NCBI RefSeq assembly: GCF_000298235.1
Contig: NZ_BAHE01000046.1
Location: 1-37,606, forward strand
DNA from: Gordonia namibiensis NBRC 108229
GTDB taxonomy: Bacteria > Actinomycetota > Actinomycetes > Mycobacteriales > Mycobacteriaceae
DNA length: 37,606 bases
Direction: 5' to 3'
Shown: positions 18,462 through 29,885 of the stretch, piece after piece
Layout: each line of letters opens with the position of its first letter
How positions within the stretch are numbered: position 1 is the first letter of the stretch
Notes under the pieces: model-generated
Told to the model about the DNA's origin: nothing
Seen by the model: the letters and a program-made list of their open reading frames with translations, nothing else
Databases searched by the model: none
Position numbers and translations under genes: made by a program

Positions 18462-20768
18462 TCAGTCGCGGACGAGGATCGCCACCGGGTGGTCGGCGCG
18501 CACGGTGTGCAGGTCGACCGTCGAGTCGTGGACCGTCCCGCTGCGGACGTCACGCCAGCGAGCGCCGCGCGGCAGCTCGATGACGGTGTCGGCCGCCGAT
18601 TCGGGCTTGAGGCTGTGGGTGAACCGCGCGGTGACCACGACGACCTCGGGGGCGCCGTCGGATCCGCGGCTGAAGGCGATGGCGTGGTCGGAGGCCGGGC
18701 CGTCGACCGGCAGGCGATCGTACGTGCCCGACGGGCCGAAGGCCTCGGGGTGCTCGGCGCGGACACCGAGTGCGGTCCGGACGAGCTCAGCCTTCGGATG
18801 TTCCAGTGGCCGAGCGAAATCCACCGGCCGCCGGTTGTCCGGGTCGACGAGCGAGTCCTCCCACCATTCGGTGCCCTGATAGATGTCCGGGACGCCGGGT
18901 CCGAGGATTGCGATCGCCTTACGCGCGAGGGCTTCCTGCTGGAAGGCCGGGGTGGTCCGGTCGACGAGTTCGCGCACCGCGGTCGCGATCGGTTCGGAAG
19001 TGACCTGGTCGATCCAGCGCTCGATCGCCTCTTCGAACTTCTCGTCGACCTCGGTCCACGTGGTCCTGAGTCCGGCTTCGCGGCATGCCTTCCGTGCGTA
19101 GTCGACGATGCGCCCACGCAGTTCGTCGGTGACCTTGCCGTCGACCGGCCAGACGCCGAAGATGTTCTGCAGCAAGAAATAACACGCCAGGTTGTCCGGG
19201 ATGTCGGTCCCCAGCCAGACGCGTTCGATCAGCAGCGACCACCGTTCGGGAACCTGGGAGAGCACGGCGATCCGGGCTCGGACGTCCTCGCCCCTCTTGG
19301 TGTCGTGCGTCGACGTCGCGGTCATCGCCAGCGGCCAACGCCGGGCGCGTTCGGCATTGTGGTCGTGGAACTCGTTCAGCGACACCGCCGGATTCGCTGG
19401 ATCGCCGCCCACCTCCTGCGCCGACACCAGTCGGGCCGTGCGGTAGAAGAGGCTGTCCTCGACGCTCTTCGCGGTCACCGCACCACAGGTCTGCGCCAAC
19501 CGTGAGGCCGCGGCACCGGGGCTGCGGGTGGCGTGCATGATGGCATCGAGTGCTCGTGTCAGCGAGGGGTTCTCGGCGGCGATCCGCACGGCGGTCGTCT
19601 CCAGGCGTGACCGCAGGGATGGATAGTCGGCGCGGTAGACACCGAGCGCGGCGATGAGCTCGGCGCACGCATCGGCGATGGCCTCGGAGTCGGCGGCCGG
19701 GTCGGAATGGGTGATCGTCCGCACGAGTCGTCGGAGTTCGGTGGGGAAGGACTCGCGCAGCGTCGTCAGCTTGCGCTGATGTTCCACCGATGCGAACCAC
19801 GTTGCATCGCCGGTTTCCCCGGTGATGTGCTCGTTGAGCTCGGTGAGCTGGACGACGCCCGATGGTGCCACGAACAGTCCGTCGATGATCCGCAGCTGGT
19901 CGTAGCCGGTGGTGCCCTCGACCGGCAGCGTCGGCTCGAGGGGCTCGTCCGGGGCCAGGATCTTCTCGATGTAGATCAACCGGTCGTCACCGACGTCGGT
20001 GCGGAGTGTGCGGAGGTACTGCTGGGGGTCCCAGAGTCCGTCCGGATGATCGACGCGCACACCGTCGATAAGGTCCTCGGCGATGAGCTCTCGCAGCCAC
20101 CCGTGTGTGGCGTCGTAGACCGCGGGGTCCTCCTGCCGGAGGCCGGCGAGCTCGTTGACGGTGAAGAACCGGCGGTATCCGATGAGTCCGCTGTTCCACG
20201 GCACGAGCTTGTAGTGCTGGCGCGCATGGACTTCCGCGGGGCTCCCGTCGCCGGTCCCGGGGGCGATCGGGAAGGCGTGATCGTAATACCGCAGGTTGCC
20301 CTGCTCGTCGATCTCGAGCGGGCTCAGGTCGCCGTCGGCGGCGACGACAGGTAGAGCGATCTTGCCGTCGACGCCGTTGTCGGCGCTGAGGTCGACGTCG
20401 AAATACGACGCGTAGGGCGACCGGGCGCCGGAACGGAGCAGGTCCGCGAACCACGGGTTGACGAGCGCATCGGCCACCCCGGTGTGGTTGGGGACGATGT
20501 CGATGATGATGCCGAGCCCGCGATCGGTTGCCGCGCGGCGTAGTTCACGTAGACCGTCGATGCCCCCGAGGACGTCGGACACGGCGGGCGGCGGGAGCCA
20601 GTCGTAGCCGTGGGTGGACCCGGCTGCGGCCGTCCCGATGGGGGACAGGTAGACGTGACTGACCCCGAGCTCGACGAGGTGATCCAGGGTCGAGGTGACG
20701 TCGGCGAATCCGAAGTCGCCGTTGAGCTGGAAGCGGTAGGTGGCCCGCGGCGTCGGACGTGTGTTCAT
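18462..20768 (-). CDS. treY: Maltooligosyl-trehalose synthase TreY
   Basis: Turns the reducing-end alpha-1,4 bond of maltodextrins into an alpha,alpha-1,1 bond, the step before TreZ; cytoplasmic GH13 enzyme of 768 aa, the normal length. The N-terminus YRFQLNGDFGFADVTSTLDHL and LSPIGTAAAGSTHGYDW is the TreY signature. Catalytic residues: nucleophile D240 in DGVRVDHPDGLWD and acid/base E268 in LIYIEKILAP, plus TSTHDTKRGEDVRAR later. It follows glgX with a 19-nt gap and is probably co-transcribed with it. The expected third partner, treZ, is 9.6 kb away beyond the mce operon. Confidence 0.95.
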   Translation of the reverse strand: MNTRPTPRATYRFQLNGDFGFADVTSTLDHLVELGVSHVYLSPIGTAAAGSTHGYDWLPPPAVSDVLGGIDGLRELRRAATDRGLGIIIDIVPNHTGVADALVNPWFADLLRSGARSPYASYFDVDLSADNGVDGKIALPVVAADGDLSPLEIDEQGNLRYYDHAFPIAPGTGDGSPAEVHARQHYKLVPWNSGLIGYRRFFTVNELAGLRQEDPAVYDATHGWLRELIAEDLIDGVRVDHPDGLWDPQQYLRTLRTDVGDDRLIYIEKILAPDEPLEPTLPVEGTTGYDQLRIIDGLFVAPSGVVQLTELNEHITGETGDATWFASVEHQRKLTTLRESFPTELRRLVRTITHSDPAADSEAIADACAELIAALGVYRADYPSLRSRLETTAVRIAAENPSLTRALDAIMHATRSPGAAASRLAQTCGAVTAKSVEDSLFYRTARLVSAQEVGGDPANPAVSLNEFHDHNAERARRWPLAMTATSTHDTKRGEDVRARIAVLSQVPERWSLLIERVWLGTDIPDNLACYFLLQNIFGVWPVDGKVTDELRGRIVDYARKACREAGLRTTWTEVDEKFEEAIERWIDQVTSEPIATAVRELVDRTTPAFQQEALARKAIAILGPGVPDIYQGTEWWEDSLVDPDNRRPVDFARPLEHPKAELVRTALGVRAEHPEAFGPSGTYDRLPVDGPASDHAIAFSRGSDGAPEVVVVTARFTHSLKPESAADTVIELPRGARWRDVRSGTVHDSTVDLHTVRADHPVAILVRD

Positions 20769-20787
20769 CGTGTCGTGCCCGCCGTTC

Positions 20788-23340
<2,553 letters not shown>

Positions 23341-23346
23341 GGGTCG

Positions 23347-23352
23347 ACCCTA
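23347..23352 (-). promoter_or_regulatory. -10 element for a leaderless glgX-treY transcript
   Basis: TAGGGT on the minus strand, 6 nt before the glgX ATG, the spacing for a transcript starting at the start codon. A second candidate, TATAAG (23426 to 23421), lies further upstream in the same 118-bp gap and would give a leader of about 75 nt. Confidence 0.4.
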
Positions 23353-23458
23353 GTCGTGTTGCGTCAGGCGGTCATCTCGGACAGCGATCATCCGCCCGAA
23401 ACGGCCGGTTGGTGGGACGACTTATACGCGGGGCTGGACAGGTTGCGAAAGACGCAGG

Positions 23459-25657
23459 TCACGGTACCCGTGGGCCGGTCCAGGGCAGTTGGGCCTCCAT
23501 CTGCCGCCCGAGCTCGTCGGTGAGACTCCGGACAAACGTGGCAGAGAGGTGATGCGGGTCCTTGTAGACGGTGATGTTGCCGACGATCGCGGGGCAGAAG
23601 TCGTCGGTGCAGATGCCCCTCGACATGTCCAGCGGATGGAAGTCCGGTCGGGTGGCGGCCAGCTCGAGCGCCGGGTCCTCGGGGGCGAGGACGGCGGCAC
23701 GGCGCGAACCGCAGCTCTCCGCGTCGCCGCCGTCGGCGAGGCAGATGGGCGTGTCGATGGTGCCCTTGCGGTTCTTCGGCCACGGCGTGTCCCGCATGCC
23801 GAACACCGGGATGCCGGCGTCGAGGAAGCGGTCGAAGATCGGGGTGTAGTCCGGCGGTACCCAGTCGCCCGGCTGATAGTCGCGCGGGCGGGTCGAGTTG
23901 GTGAACACCGCGTCGGGCTTGTCGGCGATGACCTGTTCGATGACCCGCTGGCCCCAGTCGTAACACTCGGGGTAGGGGACGCCGCGCTGCTTGGGGACCT
24001 CGTTGGTCGACAGCGGGCAACCCATCTTCAGGTAGGTCTTGACCTTGAACCCGTTGCGCTTGCCGAGGGTGTCGAGCGCGGAGATCCACATCTCCGCGTG
24101 CGATCCGCCGGCCAGCGCGATCGTGCGGGTGGCGTTCGGGTCGCCGTACTCACCCACGTGGATCTCGTTGTCGGTGAAGTCGCTCATGTATCCGTCGGTG
24201 GAGGTCTCCGGGTAGTCCTGGATCACTTCCAGCGCGGACGGCTGCGGGTCGAGCGCGGGGACCGGCCAGCCGTCGAGCAGTGCACGCGCCCCGGGGTACG
24301 ACCGCGGGTCGAGGTTCTTGGTGTCGACGACGATGTTGTCGACGTGGTTCTCCCACACCTTGATGCCGACTCCCGCCACCACGCTGCCGAGCAGCAGGAT
24401 CGCCGTCACCACCGAGGTGTAGGACAACCAACGGGAACGTCCTTCGCGGTTCCCCCGTGTGAGGGCCGCCCGGTCACCGCCGCGGAGCGGGTCTTCGACG
24501 TAGCGTTTGGTGAGCCATGCGAGACCGATCGACACCGCGAGGATGCCGACTCCCTCGAGGAAGTTCGCGTGGTTCTTGTCCCGCCAGGTCAGATAGAAGA
24601 TCAGCAGCGGCCAGTGCCACAGGTACAGCGAGTAGGCGATGGTGCCCAGCCACACCGGCCAGGTGCTCGCGAGTATGCGGTTGGCGGACGGCATCTCGTC
24701 CGGCGCGGCGTGCGAGCCGTGCGGCGCCTTCTGTAGGGCGGTCGCGCCCGCCCAGATGATGAGCAGCGTCGCACCGACGGGGACGAGTGCCATCGGACCC
24801 GGGTACTCGTTGACGCCGTCGATCCACCAGCCGCAGCTGACGATGAGCGCGAGTCCGCCGATCGTGGCGAGGTTGCGCACCCAGTTGGGCACGCGCAGGC
24901 TCGGCAGCCAGATGGCGAGCAGGCCGCCGACCAGCGGTTCCCACAATCGCGAGATCGTCGAGTAGTAGTTGTAGGGCTGGTTGATCGCCATGCCGCGGTG
25001 GGCCCACCAGAACGACCCCAGCGCGACGACGAGGACCGCCGCGAAGACCAGGAACCGGATGACCCGCGGCTCGGCGAACGGGCGCGCGAAGCGTGCGAGG
25101 ACCTTGAGGACGCCGGCGAACGCCAGGGCGACCAGCAGCGTCAGCAGGAAGAACTGTCCCTGCATCGACATCGACCAGATGTGCTGCAGGGGACTGTTGG
25201 CCGAACTCGCGGCCAGGTAGTCCTGCGAGTTCAGCGCCAGGTACCAGTTCTGGTAGTACAGAGCGCTCGCCACGACCTCGTGGCCGACGTTGGCCCAGCG
25301 GGTCTGCGGCAGGATGACGACGGTGAGCACCGTGACCGCGAGCAAGACGGTGATCAGGGCGGGCAGGAGTCGCTTGAGCAGTCGTTTCAGCCGCGGCCAC
25401 GGGTTGAGGGTGTCGCGGAAGGTGACGTTCGGTTTCTGCGCGTAGATCGCATGCCGGAGGAGCGAACCGAGGAAGAAGTATCCCGACAGGGTGAGAAAGA
25501 CGTCGACGCCGCCGGAGACTTTTCCGAACCACACGTGGAAGCAGGCCACGAGGGTGATCGCGATGCCGCGTAGACCGTCGAGGTCGGTGCGGTAGGCAGG
25601 GGTCGTCGGCGTCGAGGGGGCCGACTCCGGCTCCACTACTCGAGTCGTCGATGCCAC
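23459..25657 (-). CDS. Membrane acyltransferase (acyltransferase-3 plus SGNH domain)
   Basis: 732 aa from the GTG at 25657. The frame runs 30 codons further up, but that part holds a clear inverted repeat and -10-like element, so the later start is preferred; AAAGA lies nearby. The N-terminal half is the OafA-type acyltransferase domain of about ten membrane helices, beginning TDLDGLRGIAITLVACFHVW, with the conserved His. The C-terminal ~280 residues form an extracytoplasmic SGNH domain: block I is GGSHAEMW (GGSH instead of the common GDSH), and DPHHLSATF supplies the Asp/His pair near the end. Such proteins acetylate or otherwise acylate cell-envelope glycans. It occupies the place of Rv1565c upstream of treX. 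The acceptor is unknown. Confidence 0.88.
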   Translation of the reverse strand: MASTTRVVEPESAPSTPTTPAYRTDLDGLRGIAITLVACFHVWFGKVSGGVDVFLTLSGYFFLGSLLRHAIYAQKPNVTFRDTLNPWPRLKRLLKRLLPALITVLLAVTVLTVVILPQTRWANVGHEVVASALYYQNWYLALNSQDYLAASSANSPLQHIWSMSMQGQFFLLTLLVALAFAGVLKVLARFARPFAEPRVIRFLVFAAVLVVALGSFWWAHRGMAINQPYNYYSTISRLWEPLVGGLLAIWLPSLRVPNWVRNLATIGGLALIVSCGWWIDGVNEYPGPMALVPVGATLLIIWAGATALQKAPHGSHAAPDEMPSANRILASTWPVWLGTIAYSLYLWHWPLLIFYLTWRDKNHANFLEGVGILAVSIGLAWLTKRYVEDPLRGGDRAALTRGNREGRSRWLSYTSVVTAILLLGSVVAGVGIKVWENHVDNIVVDTKNLDPRSYPGARALLDGWPVPALDPQPSALEVIQDYPETSTDGYMSDFTDNEIHVGEYGDPNATRTIALAGGSHAEMWISALDTLGKRNGFKVKTYLKMGCPLSTNEVPKQRGVPYPECYDWGQRVIEQVIADKPDAVFTNSTRPRDYQPGDWVPPDYTPIFDRFLDAGIPVFGMRDTPWPKNRKGTIDTPICLADGGDAESCGSRRAAVLAPEDPALELAATRPDFHPLDMSRGICTDDFCPAIVGNITVYKDPHHLSATFVRSLTDELGRQMEAQLPWTGPRVP

Positions 25658-25690
25658 AGAGAGGTCTTTCGGGTCGGGAACGGTTTCGGC

Positions 25691-25708
25691 CGGGTAGCAA
25701 TGTACCCG
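25691..25708. promoter_or_regulatory. 6-6-6 inverted repeat over a -10 element upstream of the acyltransferase
   Basis: CGGGTA and TACCCG flank six bases. On the minus strand the sequence TACATT inside it fits a -10 element, giving a start near 25690 and a leader of about 33 nt before the GTG at 25657. This supports an operator at the promoter and argues that the region is not coding. Confidence 0.4.
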
Positions 25709-25777
25709 CCGAAGCTGTGAATTCCTGAGTCGTGGGGGCTGCGACACCCGGTGGACTTGGTCACCGGGTTCGGGTCG

Positions 25778-26335
25778 TCAGCGACGTGCTCGGGTGCGGG
25801 CGCCGTCGAGGATGATCGTCAGCCCGTCGACGAACTCGCCGGTGAAGTCGCGGCCCGACGGTTCGATGACGCCGAGGCGTTCCATCTGTGCGCGGGTCTG
25901 TTCCTCGATGGTCAGGCCGATGACGAGCTGACAGATCGCGACGCTGACGGCCTCCGCGTCCCGCAGCGAGAGCCCGCCGGCATGTCCGGCCGCGACGATG
26001 TCGGCGGCGATGGCCTTGGTGGACAGTCCGCTGGCCCAGCTCGACGACACGACCTCGGCGCTGTCGGGTACCTCCAGCAGGGCCGCGCGCATCCCGGTGG
26101 CGAGCAGGCGCAGCCGCTCGTCCCATGCCAGGTCGGTGGCCGGGATCGTGACCGCGCCGAGGATGTCGTCGGCCAGAGCGGCCAGCAGGGTCTGTTTGTT
26201 GGGGAAATGCCAGTAGAGGGCATTGGGGCGGACCCCGAGTTCGGTGGCGAGCCGGCGCATCGACAGGTCGGCCAGGCTGTGTTCGCGCAGGATGTCGCGG
26301 GCAGCGCGGAGGACGTCGGTGCGGCTGTTGCTCAC
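25778..26335 (-). CDS. bioQ: TetR-family regulator, probable biotin repressor BioQ
   Basis: 185 aa from the GTG at 26335. The upstream 15 codons in the same frame are excluded because TACGCT (-10) ends 6 nt before this GTG, a leaderless layout. The N-terminal ~50 residues are the TetR helix-turn-helix ([27 protein letters not shown], then [14 protein letters not shown]); the C-terminal part is an all-helical ligand and dimer domain. It is divergent from bioA, and three 17-bp palindromes of the TGNAC-N3-GTNCA type fill the gap. That position and operator type match BioQ, the TetR repressor of biotin genes described in Corynebacterium and Mycobacterium. BioQ identity rests on context; the protein itself would only be called TetR. 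Confidence 0.85.
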   Translation of the reverse strand: MSNSRTDVLRAARDILREHSLADLSMRRLATELGVRPNALYWHFPNKQTLLAALADDILGAVTIPATDLAWDERLRLLATGMRAALLEVPDSAEVVSSSWASGLSTKAIAADIVAAGHAGGLSLRDAEAVSVAICQLVIGLTIEEQTRAQMERLGVIEPSGRDFTGEFVDGLTIILDGARTRARR

Positions 26336-26341
26336 GCGGTC

Positions 26342-26347
26342 AGCGTA
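26342..26347 (-). promoter_or_regulatory. -10 element for leaderless bioQ
   Basis: TACGCT on the minus strand, followed by 6 nt and the GTG start codon of bioQ. There is no ribosome binding site, which agrees with a leaderless transcript. Confidence 0.45.
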
Positions 26348-26379
26348 GTGACCCCGATCGGAGCGGTCTGCGCGAGTCA

Positions 26380-26396
26380 CCTGTACGCCGTCCAGG
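26380..26396. promoter_or_regulatory. Putative BioQ operator 1
   Basis: CCTGTACGCCGTCCAGG, 7-3-7 palindrome with one mismatched pair. The nearest of the three sites to bioQ. Confidence 0.7.
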
Positions 26397-26401
26397 CATC
26401 C

Positions 26402-26418
26402 CCTGTACGGTGTTCAGG
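26402..26418. promoter_or_regulatory. Putative BioQ operator 2, over the bioA -10 element
   Basis: CCTGTACGGTGTTCAGG, 7-3-7 palindrome with one mismatched pair. It contains TACGGT (26406-26411), a good candidate for the bioA -10 element, so binding would block transcription directly. Its centre is 22 bp from site 1. Confidence 0.72.
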
Positions 26419-26421
26419 AAT

Positions 26422-26438
26422 CCTGGACGCTGTCCAGG
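26422..26438. promoter_or_regulatory. Putative BioQ operator 3
   Basis: CCTGGACGCTGTCCAGG, a perfect 7-3-7 palindrome. Its centre is 20 bp from site 2, so all three sites lie close to two helical turns apart and face the same side of the DNA. Confidence 0.75.
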
Positions 26439-26472
26439 CGATCCGGGGAGAGAGCATCAGGAGGAGCGCGCC

Positions 26473-27789
26473 GTGGACCAGGCCGAGATCAGCCGTGTCG
26501 ACGCCGAGCACATCTGGCATCCCTACGGGGCGCTGCCCGCGACGACCCGACCGTTGGTGGTCACCTCGGCGTCGGGGGTTCACCTCGAACTGGCCGACGG
26601 ACGATCGGTGGTCGACGGCATGAGTTCCTGGTGGGCCGCGATCCACGGCTACCGGCACCCGCGCCTCGACGCCGCGGCCGCCGTCCAGATGGGGCGGATG
26701 TCGCATGTGATGTTCGGTGGCCTCACCCACGAACCCGCCGCGCGGCTCGCTCAACTCCTCGTCGAACTCACCCCCGAAGGGCTGCAGAAAGTGTTCTTCT
26801 GCGACTCGGGATCGGTCTCGGTGGAGGTCGCGGCCAAGATGGCGTTGCAGTACTGGCGAAGCCGCGGGGAGACGCGGCGCACCCGGCTGCTGACCTGGCG
26901 CGGCGGCTACCACGGCGACACCTTCACGCCGATGAGCGTCTGCGATCCCGACGGCGGGATGCACTCGATGTGGTCCGCTGTCCTCACGCAACAGGTCTTC
27001 GTCGACGCTCCTCCGGCCGACTTCCGCCCCGAGTACGTCGCCACCCTGGAGGCAGCGGTCCGAGAGCACCGCGACGAACTCGCCGCCGTCATCGTCGAGC
27101 CCGTCGTCCAGGGAGCCGGCGGTATGCGCTTCCACGATCCCGCATATCTGTCCGCCCTGCGCGACATCTGTGACCGTCACGGCGTTCTGCTGATCTTCGA
27201 CGAGATCGCCACCGGATTCGGCCGCACCGGAACCCTCTTCGCCGCCGACGCCGCAGACGTCGCCCCCGACATCATGTGCGTCGGCAAGGCGCTCACCGGC
27301 GGGTACATGACGCTCGCCGCGACACTCTGCACCGCCCACCTCGCCGAGGTCATCAGCGCGGGGGAGGCCGGCGGACTCGCCCACGGCCCGACCTTCATGG
27401 CCAACCCGCTTGCCTGTGCGGTGGCGGTCGCCGCCATCGAACTGCTCCTGGAGACGCCCTGGGCCGAGCACGTGGCGGAGATCGGTACGGGCCTCGCCGA
27501 GGGGCTGGCGCCACTGGGCGAACTCGACGGCGTCGTCGACGTCCGGGTGCACGGTGCGATCGGCGTCGTCGAACTCGACCGTCCCGTGGACATGTCCGCG
27601 GCCACCGCGGCCGCGATCGATGCCGGTGCGTGGCTGCGGCCCTTCCGCAACCTCGTCTACACGATGCCGCCCTTCGTCTGCACCCCCGACGATGTCGCGA
27701 CGATCGTCCGCGGGATCTCCGCGGCCGTCCGCGCAACGCTCGGCGAAACAGTCTCTACACCTTCCGAACTCGTGGGGGCGCGGTCATGA
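26473..27789 (+). CDS. bioA: Adenosylmethionine-8-amino-7-oxononanoate aminotransferase BioA
   Basis: Makes 7,8-diaminopelargonic acid from KAPA with S-adenosylmethionine as amino donor; PLP enzyme, cytoplasm. 438 aa, the family length. The GTG at 26473 is chosen because AGGAGG lies about 8 nt upstream and the protein then begins like its homologues ([10 protein letters not shown] at ~13). Motifs: [22 protein letters not shown], the PLP region [13 protein letters not shown], and the PLP lysine K272 in [10 protein letters not shown]. It is very similar in sequence pattern to mycobacterial BioA. First gene of bioA-bioF-bioD, with stops and starts overlapping (ATGA) and three putative BioQ operators upstream. 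Confidence 0.97.
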   Translation: MDQAEISRVDAEHIWHPYGALPATTRPLVVTSASGVHLELADGRSVVDGMSSWWAAIHGYRHPRLDAAAAVQMGRMSHVMFGGLTHEPAARLAQLLVELTPEGLQKVFFCDSGSVSVEVAAKMALQYWRSRGETRRTRLLTWRGGYHGDTFTPMSVCDPDGGMHSMWSAVLTQQVFVDAPPADFRPEYVATLEAAVREHRDELAAVIVEPVVQGAGGMRFHDPAYLSALRDICDRHGVLLIFDEIATGFGRTGTLFAADAADVAPDIMCVGKALTGGYMTLAATLCTAHLAEVISAGEAGGLAHGPTFMANPLACAVAVAAIELLLETPWAEHVAEIGTGLAEGLAPLGELDGVVDVRVHGAIGVVELDRPVDMSAATAAAIDAGAWLRPFRNLVYTMPPFVCTPDDVATIVRGISAAVRATLGETVSTPSELVGARS

Positions 27790-29021
27790 CCATCATCTCG
27801 GGACAGCCGGCGGCCGGCAGCGGCATCACGTCAGGCGCGGTCGCCTCGGGGGAGGTCGGGCTCGCCTGGCTCGCCGGTGCCGCACGCGACCGTGCCGACG
27901 CCGGTCTGCATCGTGACCCCCATGTCCGACGAGTCGGTGTCGATGCGATCAACCTCGGATCGAACGATTACCTCGGCTTGTCGACGCACCCCGACGTCAT
28001 CGCCGGGGCGCAGGCCGCGGCGGCGCAGTGGGGCGGCGGATCGACGGCGTCGAGACTCGTCGTCGGAACCACCCAGGCGCACGTCGACCTCGAGAACGAA
28101 CTCGCCGACTTCCTCGGTTTCCCTGCCGCGCTGGCCTTCTCGTCCGGCTACCTCGCCAACGTCGGTGCGGTGACCGCGCTCGCCGGGCGCGGCGCCGGGA
28201 GCAGAGCGAGCGGGCCGAATGACTCCGGCGATCTCATCGTGAGCGACACCGGCAGTCACGCATCGCTGATCGACGGGTGCCGCCTGTCCCGGGCGCGCGT
28301 GGTCGTCGTCGACCGCGGCGATCACGAGGCCGTGCGGGCTGCACTCGCCGACCGCACCGAGGAGCGGGCGCTGGTGGTCACCGACTCGGTCTACAGCATC
28401 GACGGTGAGCCGGCGCCCGTCGCCGACCTGTATGCCGCAGCCCGCGCGCACGGTGCGGTGCTGCTCGTCGACGAGGCCCACGCCGTCGGCGTTCGCGGTC
28501 CGGGCGGACGCGGACTCGTTGCCGAACAGGGACTTTCCGGTGCGCCCGACCTGGTGGTCACCACGGTGCTGTCGAAGTCCTTCGGTGCGCAGGGCGGGGT
28601 GGTCCTCGGACCGGAGGCCCTACGGTCGCACCTGATCGACTGCGCGCGTCCGTTCATCTTCGACACCGGACTCAATCCGGCGGCGGTCGGCGCGGCTCGT
28701 GCCGCATTGCAGATACTTCGTGCCGACCCGGCGCTGCCGGACCGGTTGCGGGACAACGCTCGTCACCTGGCGCGCGCCTGCGGCGTCGACGAGCCTGCCG
28801 CCGCGGTCATCTCGATCATCGTCGGCGACCCGCAGCGTGCCGTCGAAGCGGCCGCGGCCTGCCGTGACCGCGGAGTCCTCGTCGGATGCTTCCGCCCGCC
28901 GTCGGTCCCGCCGGGAACGTCGCGGCTGCGGATCACCGTGCGGGCCGACCTCGACGCCGCGACCCTCGACCACGTCGCCGAGGTGGTCGACGCTGCGCTG
29001 CGGGAGGTGGGTGCCCGATGA
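27786..29021 (+). CDS. bioF: 8-amino-7-oxononanoate synthase BioF
   Basis: Condenses pimeloyl-ACP/CoA with alanine to KAPA; PLP enzyme of the alpha-oxoamine synthase family. 411 aa. The ATG overlaps the bioA stop. The first ~30 residues are a poorly conserved Gly/Ala-rich extension; the core starts near [13 protein letters not shown]. Motifs: [27 protein letters not shown], and the PLP lysine in [11 protein letters not shown]. Compared with mycobacterial BioF1 as I recall it, there are about 12 extra residues ([15 protein letters not shown]) between the first helix bundle and [13 protein letters not shown]. The order bioA-bioF-bioD matches mycobacteria. It overlaps bioD by an ATGA. Confidence 0.95.
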   Translation: MTIISGQPAAGSGITSGAVASGEVGLAWLAGAARDRADAGLHRDPHVRRVGVDAINLGSNDYLGLSTHPDVIAGAQAAAAQWGGGSTASRLVVGTTQAHVDLENELADFLGFPAALAFSSGYLANVGAVTALAGRGAGSRASGPNDSGDLIVSDTGSHASLIDGCRLSRARVVVVDRGDHEAVRAALADRTEERALVVTDSVYSIDGEPAPVADLYAAARAHGAVLLVDEAHAVGVRGPGGRGLVAEQGLSGAPDLVVTTVLSKSFGAQGGVVLGPEALRSHLIDCARPFIFDTGLNPAAVGAARAALQILRADPALPDRLRDNARHLARACGVDEPAAAVISIIVGDPQRAVEAAAACRDRGVLVGCFRPPSVPPGTSRLRITVRADLDAATLDHVAEVVDAALREVGAR

Positions 29022-29872
29022 GCGCGCCGACACCGTCGACCCGCGGTCGCGTCCTCGCCGTCACCGGCACCTCCACCGACGTCGGCAAGACGGTGGTCAC
29101 CGCCGCCCTCGCAGCGGCGACCCACCCCTCGCTCCCAGAGCTGCGATCAGCGGCGACCCACCTTTCGCTCCCTGAGGTGCGAGGAGCGATAGCGACGAGC
29201 CACGAAGGGCCGGCGACCCCACAGCCCCGCGCTACCACCGTCGCCGTGTGCAAACCCGTCCAAACCGGGGTCGCCCCAACCGAACCCGGTGACCTCGCCG
29301 AGGTCTCACGCCTCGCGGGGGAGGTGACCACGGTCGAGCCCTACCGCTACCCGGAGCCGCTCGCGCCGGACACCGCGGCGCGGCGTGCGGGTATGCCGCT
29401 CGCCGATCCGGCCGTCATCGTGCGCGCCGTCGACGACCTCGCGTCCACCCACGACCTCACCCTCGTCGAAGGCGCCGGCGGTGTGCTGGTGCGGTTGGGG
29501 GAGTCCGCCACCATCCTCGACATCGTCGCCGAGACCCTGGCGCCGGGCACCGATGACGGCGTCGTGATCGTCGTGGCACCCGGTCTCGGTGCCCTCAACC
29601 ATGCCGAGCTGACCGTGAATGCCGTTCGTGCACGGGGACTCCGGCCCGCCGGACTCGTCATCGGCTGGTGGCCCACCGACCCCGATCTCGCCATGCGCTG
29701 CAACCGATCCGACCTGCCGCGGATCACGGGAGTCCCGGTGGTGGGCGTGCTGCCCGCCGGTGCCGCTGCGCTCGACCCCGCGGAGTTCCGGCGAATCGCC
29801 CCGACATGGTTCGACCCCGACTGGCTTGCGACGCTCGCCGACCAACCGGCATCGCTCGCCTCCACGTCGTAA
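29018..29872 (+). CDS. bioD: Dethiobiotin synthetase BioD with a repeat-derived insertion
   Basis: ATP-dependent closure of the ureido ring of dethiobiotin; cytoplasmic P-loop enzyme. 284 aa, against about 225 in mycobacteria. The ATG overlaps the bioF stop. The P-loop is GTSTDVGKT with K24. The next conserved motif, [10 protein letters not shown] (K79), comes 55 residues after K24 instead of about 22. The extra ~33 residues (about 35-72) consist of two 12-residue near-repeats ([24 protein letters not shown]) and [14 protein letters not shown]; the DNA behind them is a shortened copy of the dispersed repeat seen at 18.3 and 36.7-37.0 kb. The frame is kept and later motifs ([23 protein letters not shown]) are intact, so the gene is probably functional. 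Confidence 0.93.
   Translation: MSAPTPSTRGRVLAVTGTSTDVGKTVVTAALAAATHPSLPELRSAATHLSLPEVRGAIATSHEGPATPQPRATTVAVCKPVQTGVAPTEPGDLAEVSRLAGEVTTVEPYRYPEPLAPDTAARRAGMPLADPAVIVRAVDDLASTHDLTLVEGAGGVLVRLGESATILDIVAETLAPGTDDGVVIVVAPGLGALNHAELTVNAVRARGLRPAGLVIGWWPTDPDLAMRCNRSDLPRITGVPVVGVLPAGAAALDPAEFRRIAPTWFDPDWLATLADQPASLASTS
29113..29184 (+). repeat. Imperfect 36-bp tandem duplication inside bioD
   Basis: Units 29113-29148 and 29149-29184 share GCGGCGACCCACC, then CGCTCCC, GAG and TGCGA at the same positions. The period of 36 bases equals 12 codons, so the reading frame of bioD is preserved. The second unit runs into repeat copy B. Confidence 0.75.
29167..29217 (+). repeat. Dispersed repeat, shortened copy B inside bioD (51 bp)
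   Basis: The first 22 bases match copies A and D (GCTCCCTGAGGTGCGAGGAG then CG); the rest is TAGCGACGA joined to GCCACGAAGGG, so about 38 internal bases are missing compared with copy A. One of the two junctions lies at a CGACGA that occurs twice in the full copy. It is translated as part of BioD. Confidence 0.8.
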
Positions 29873-29885
29873 CCATCCCAGCCCA

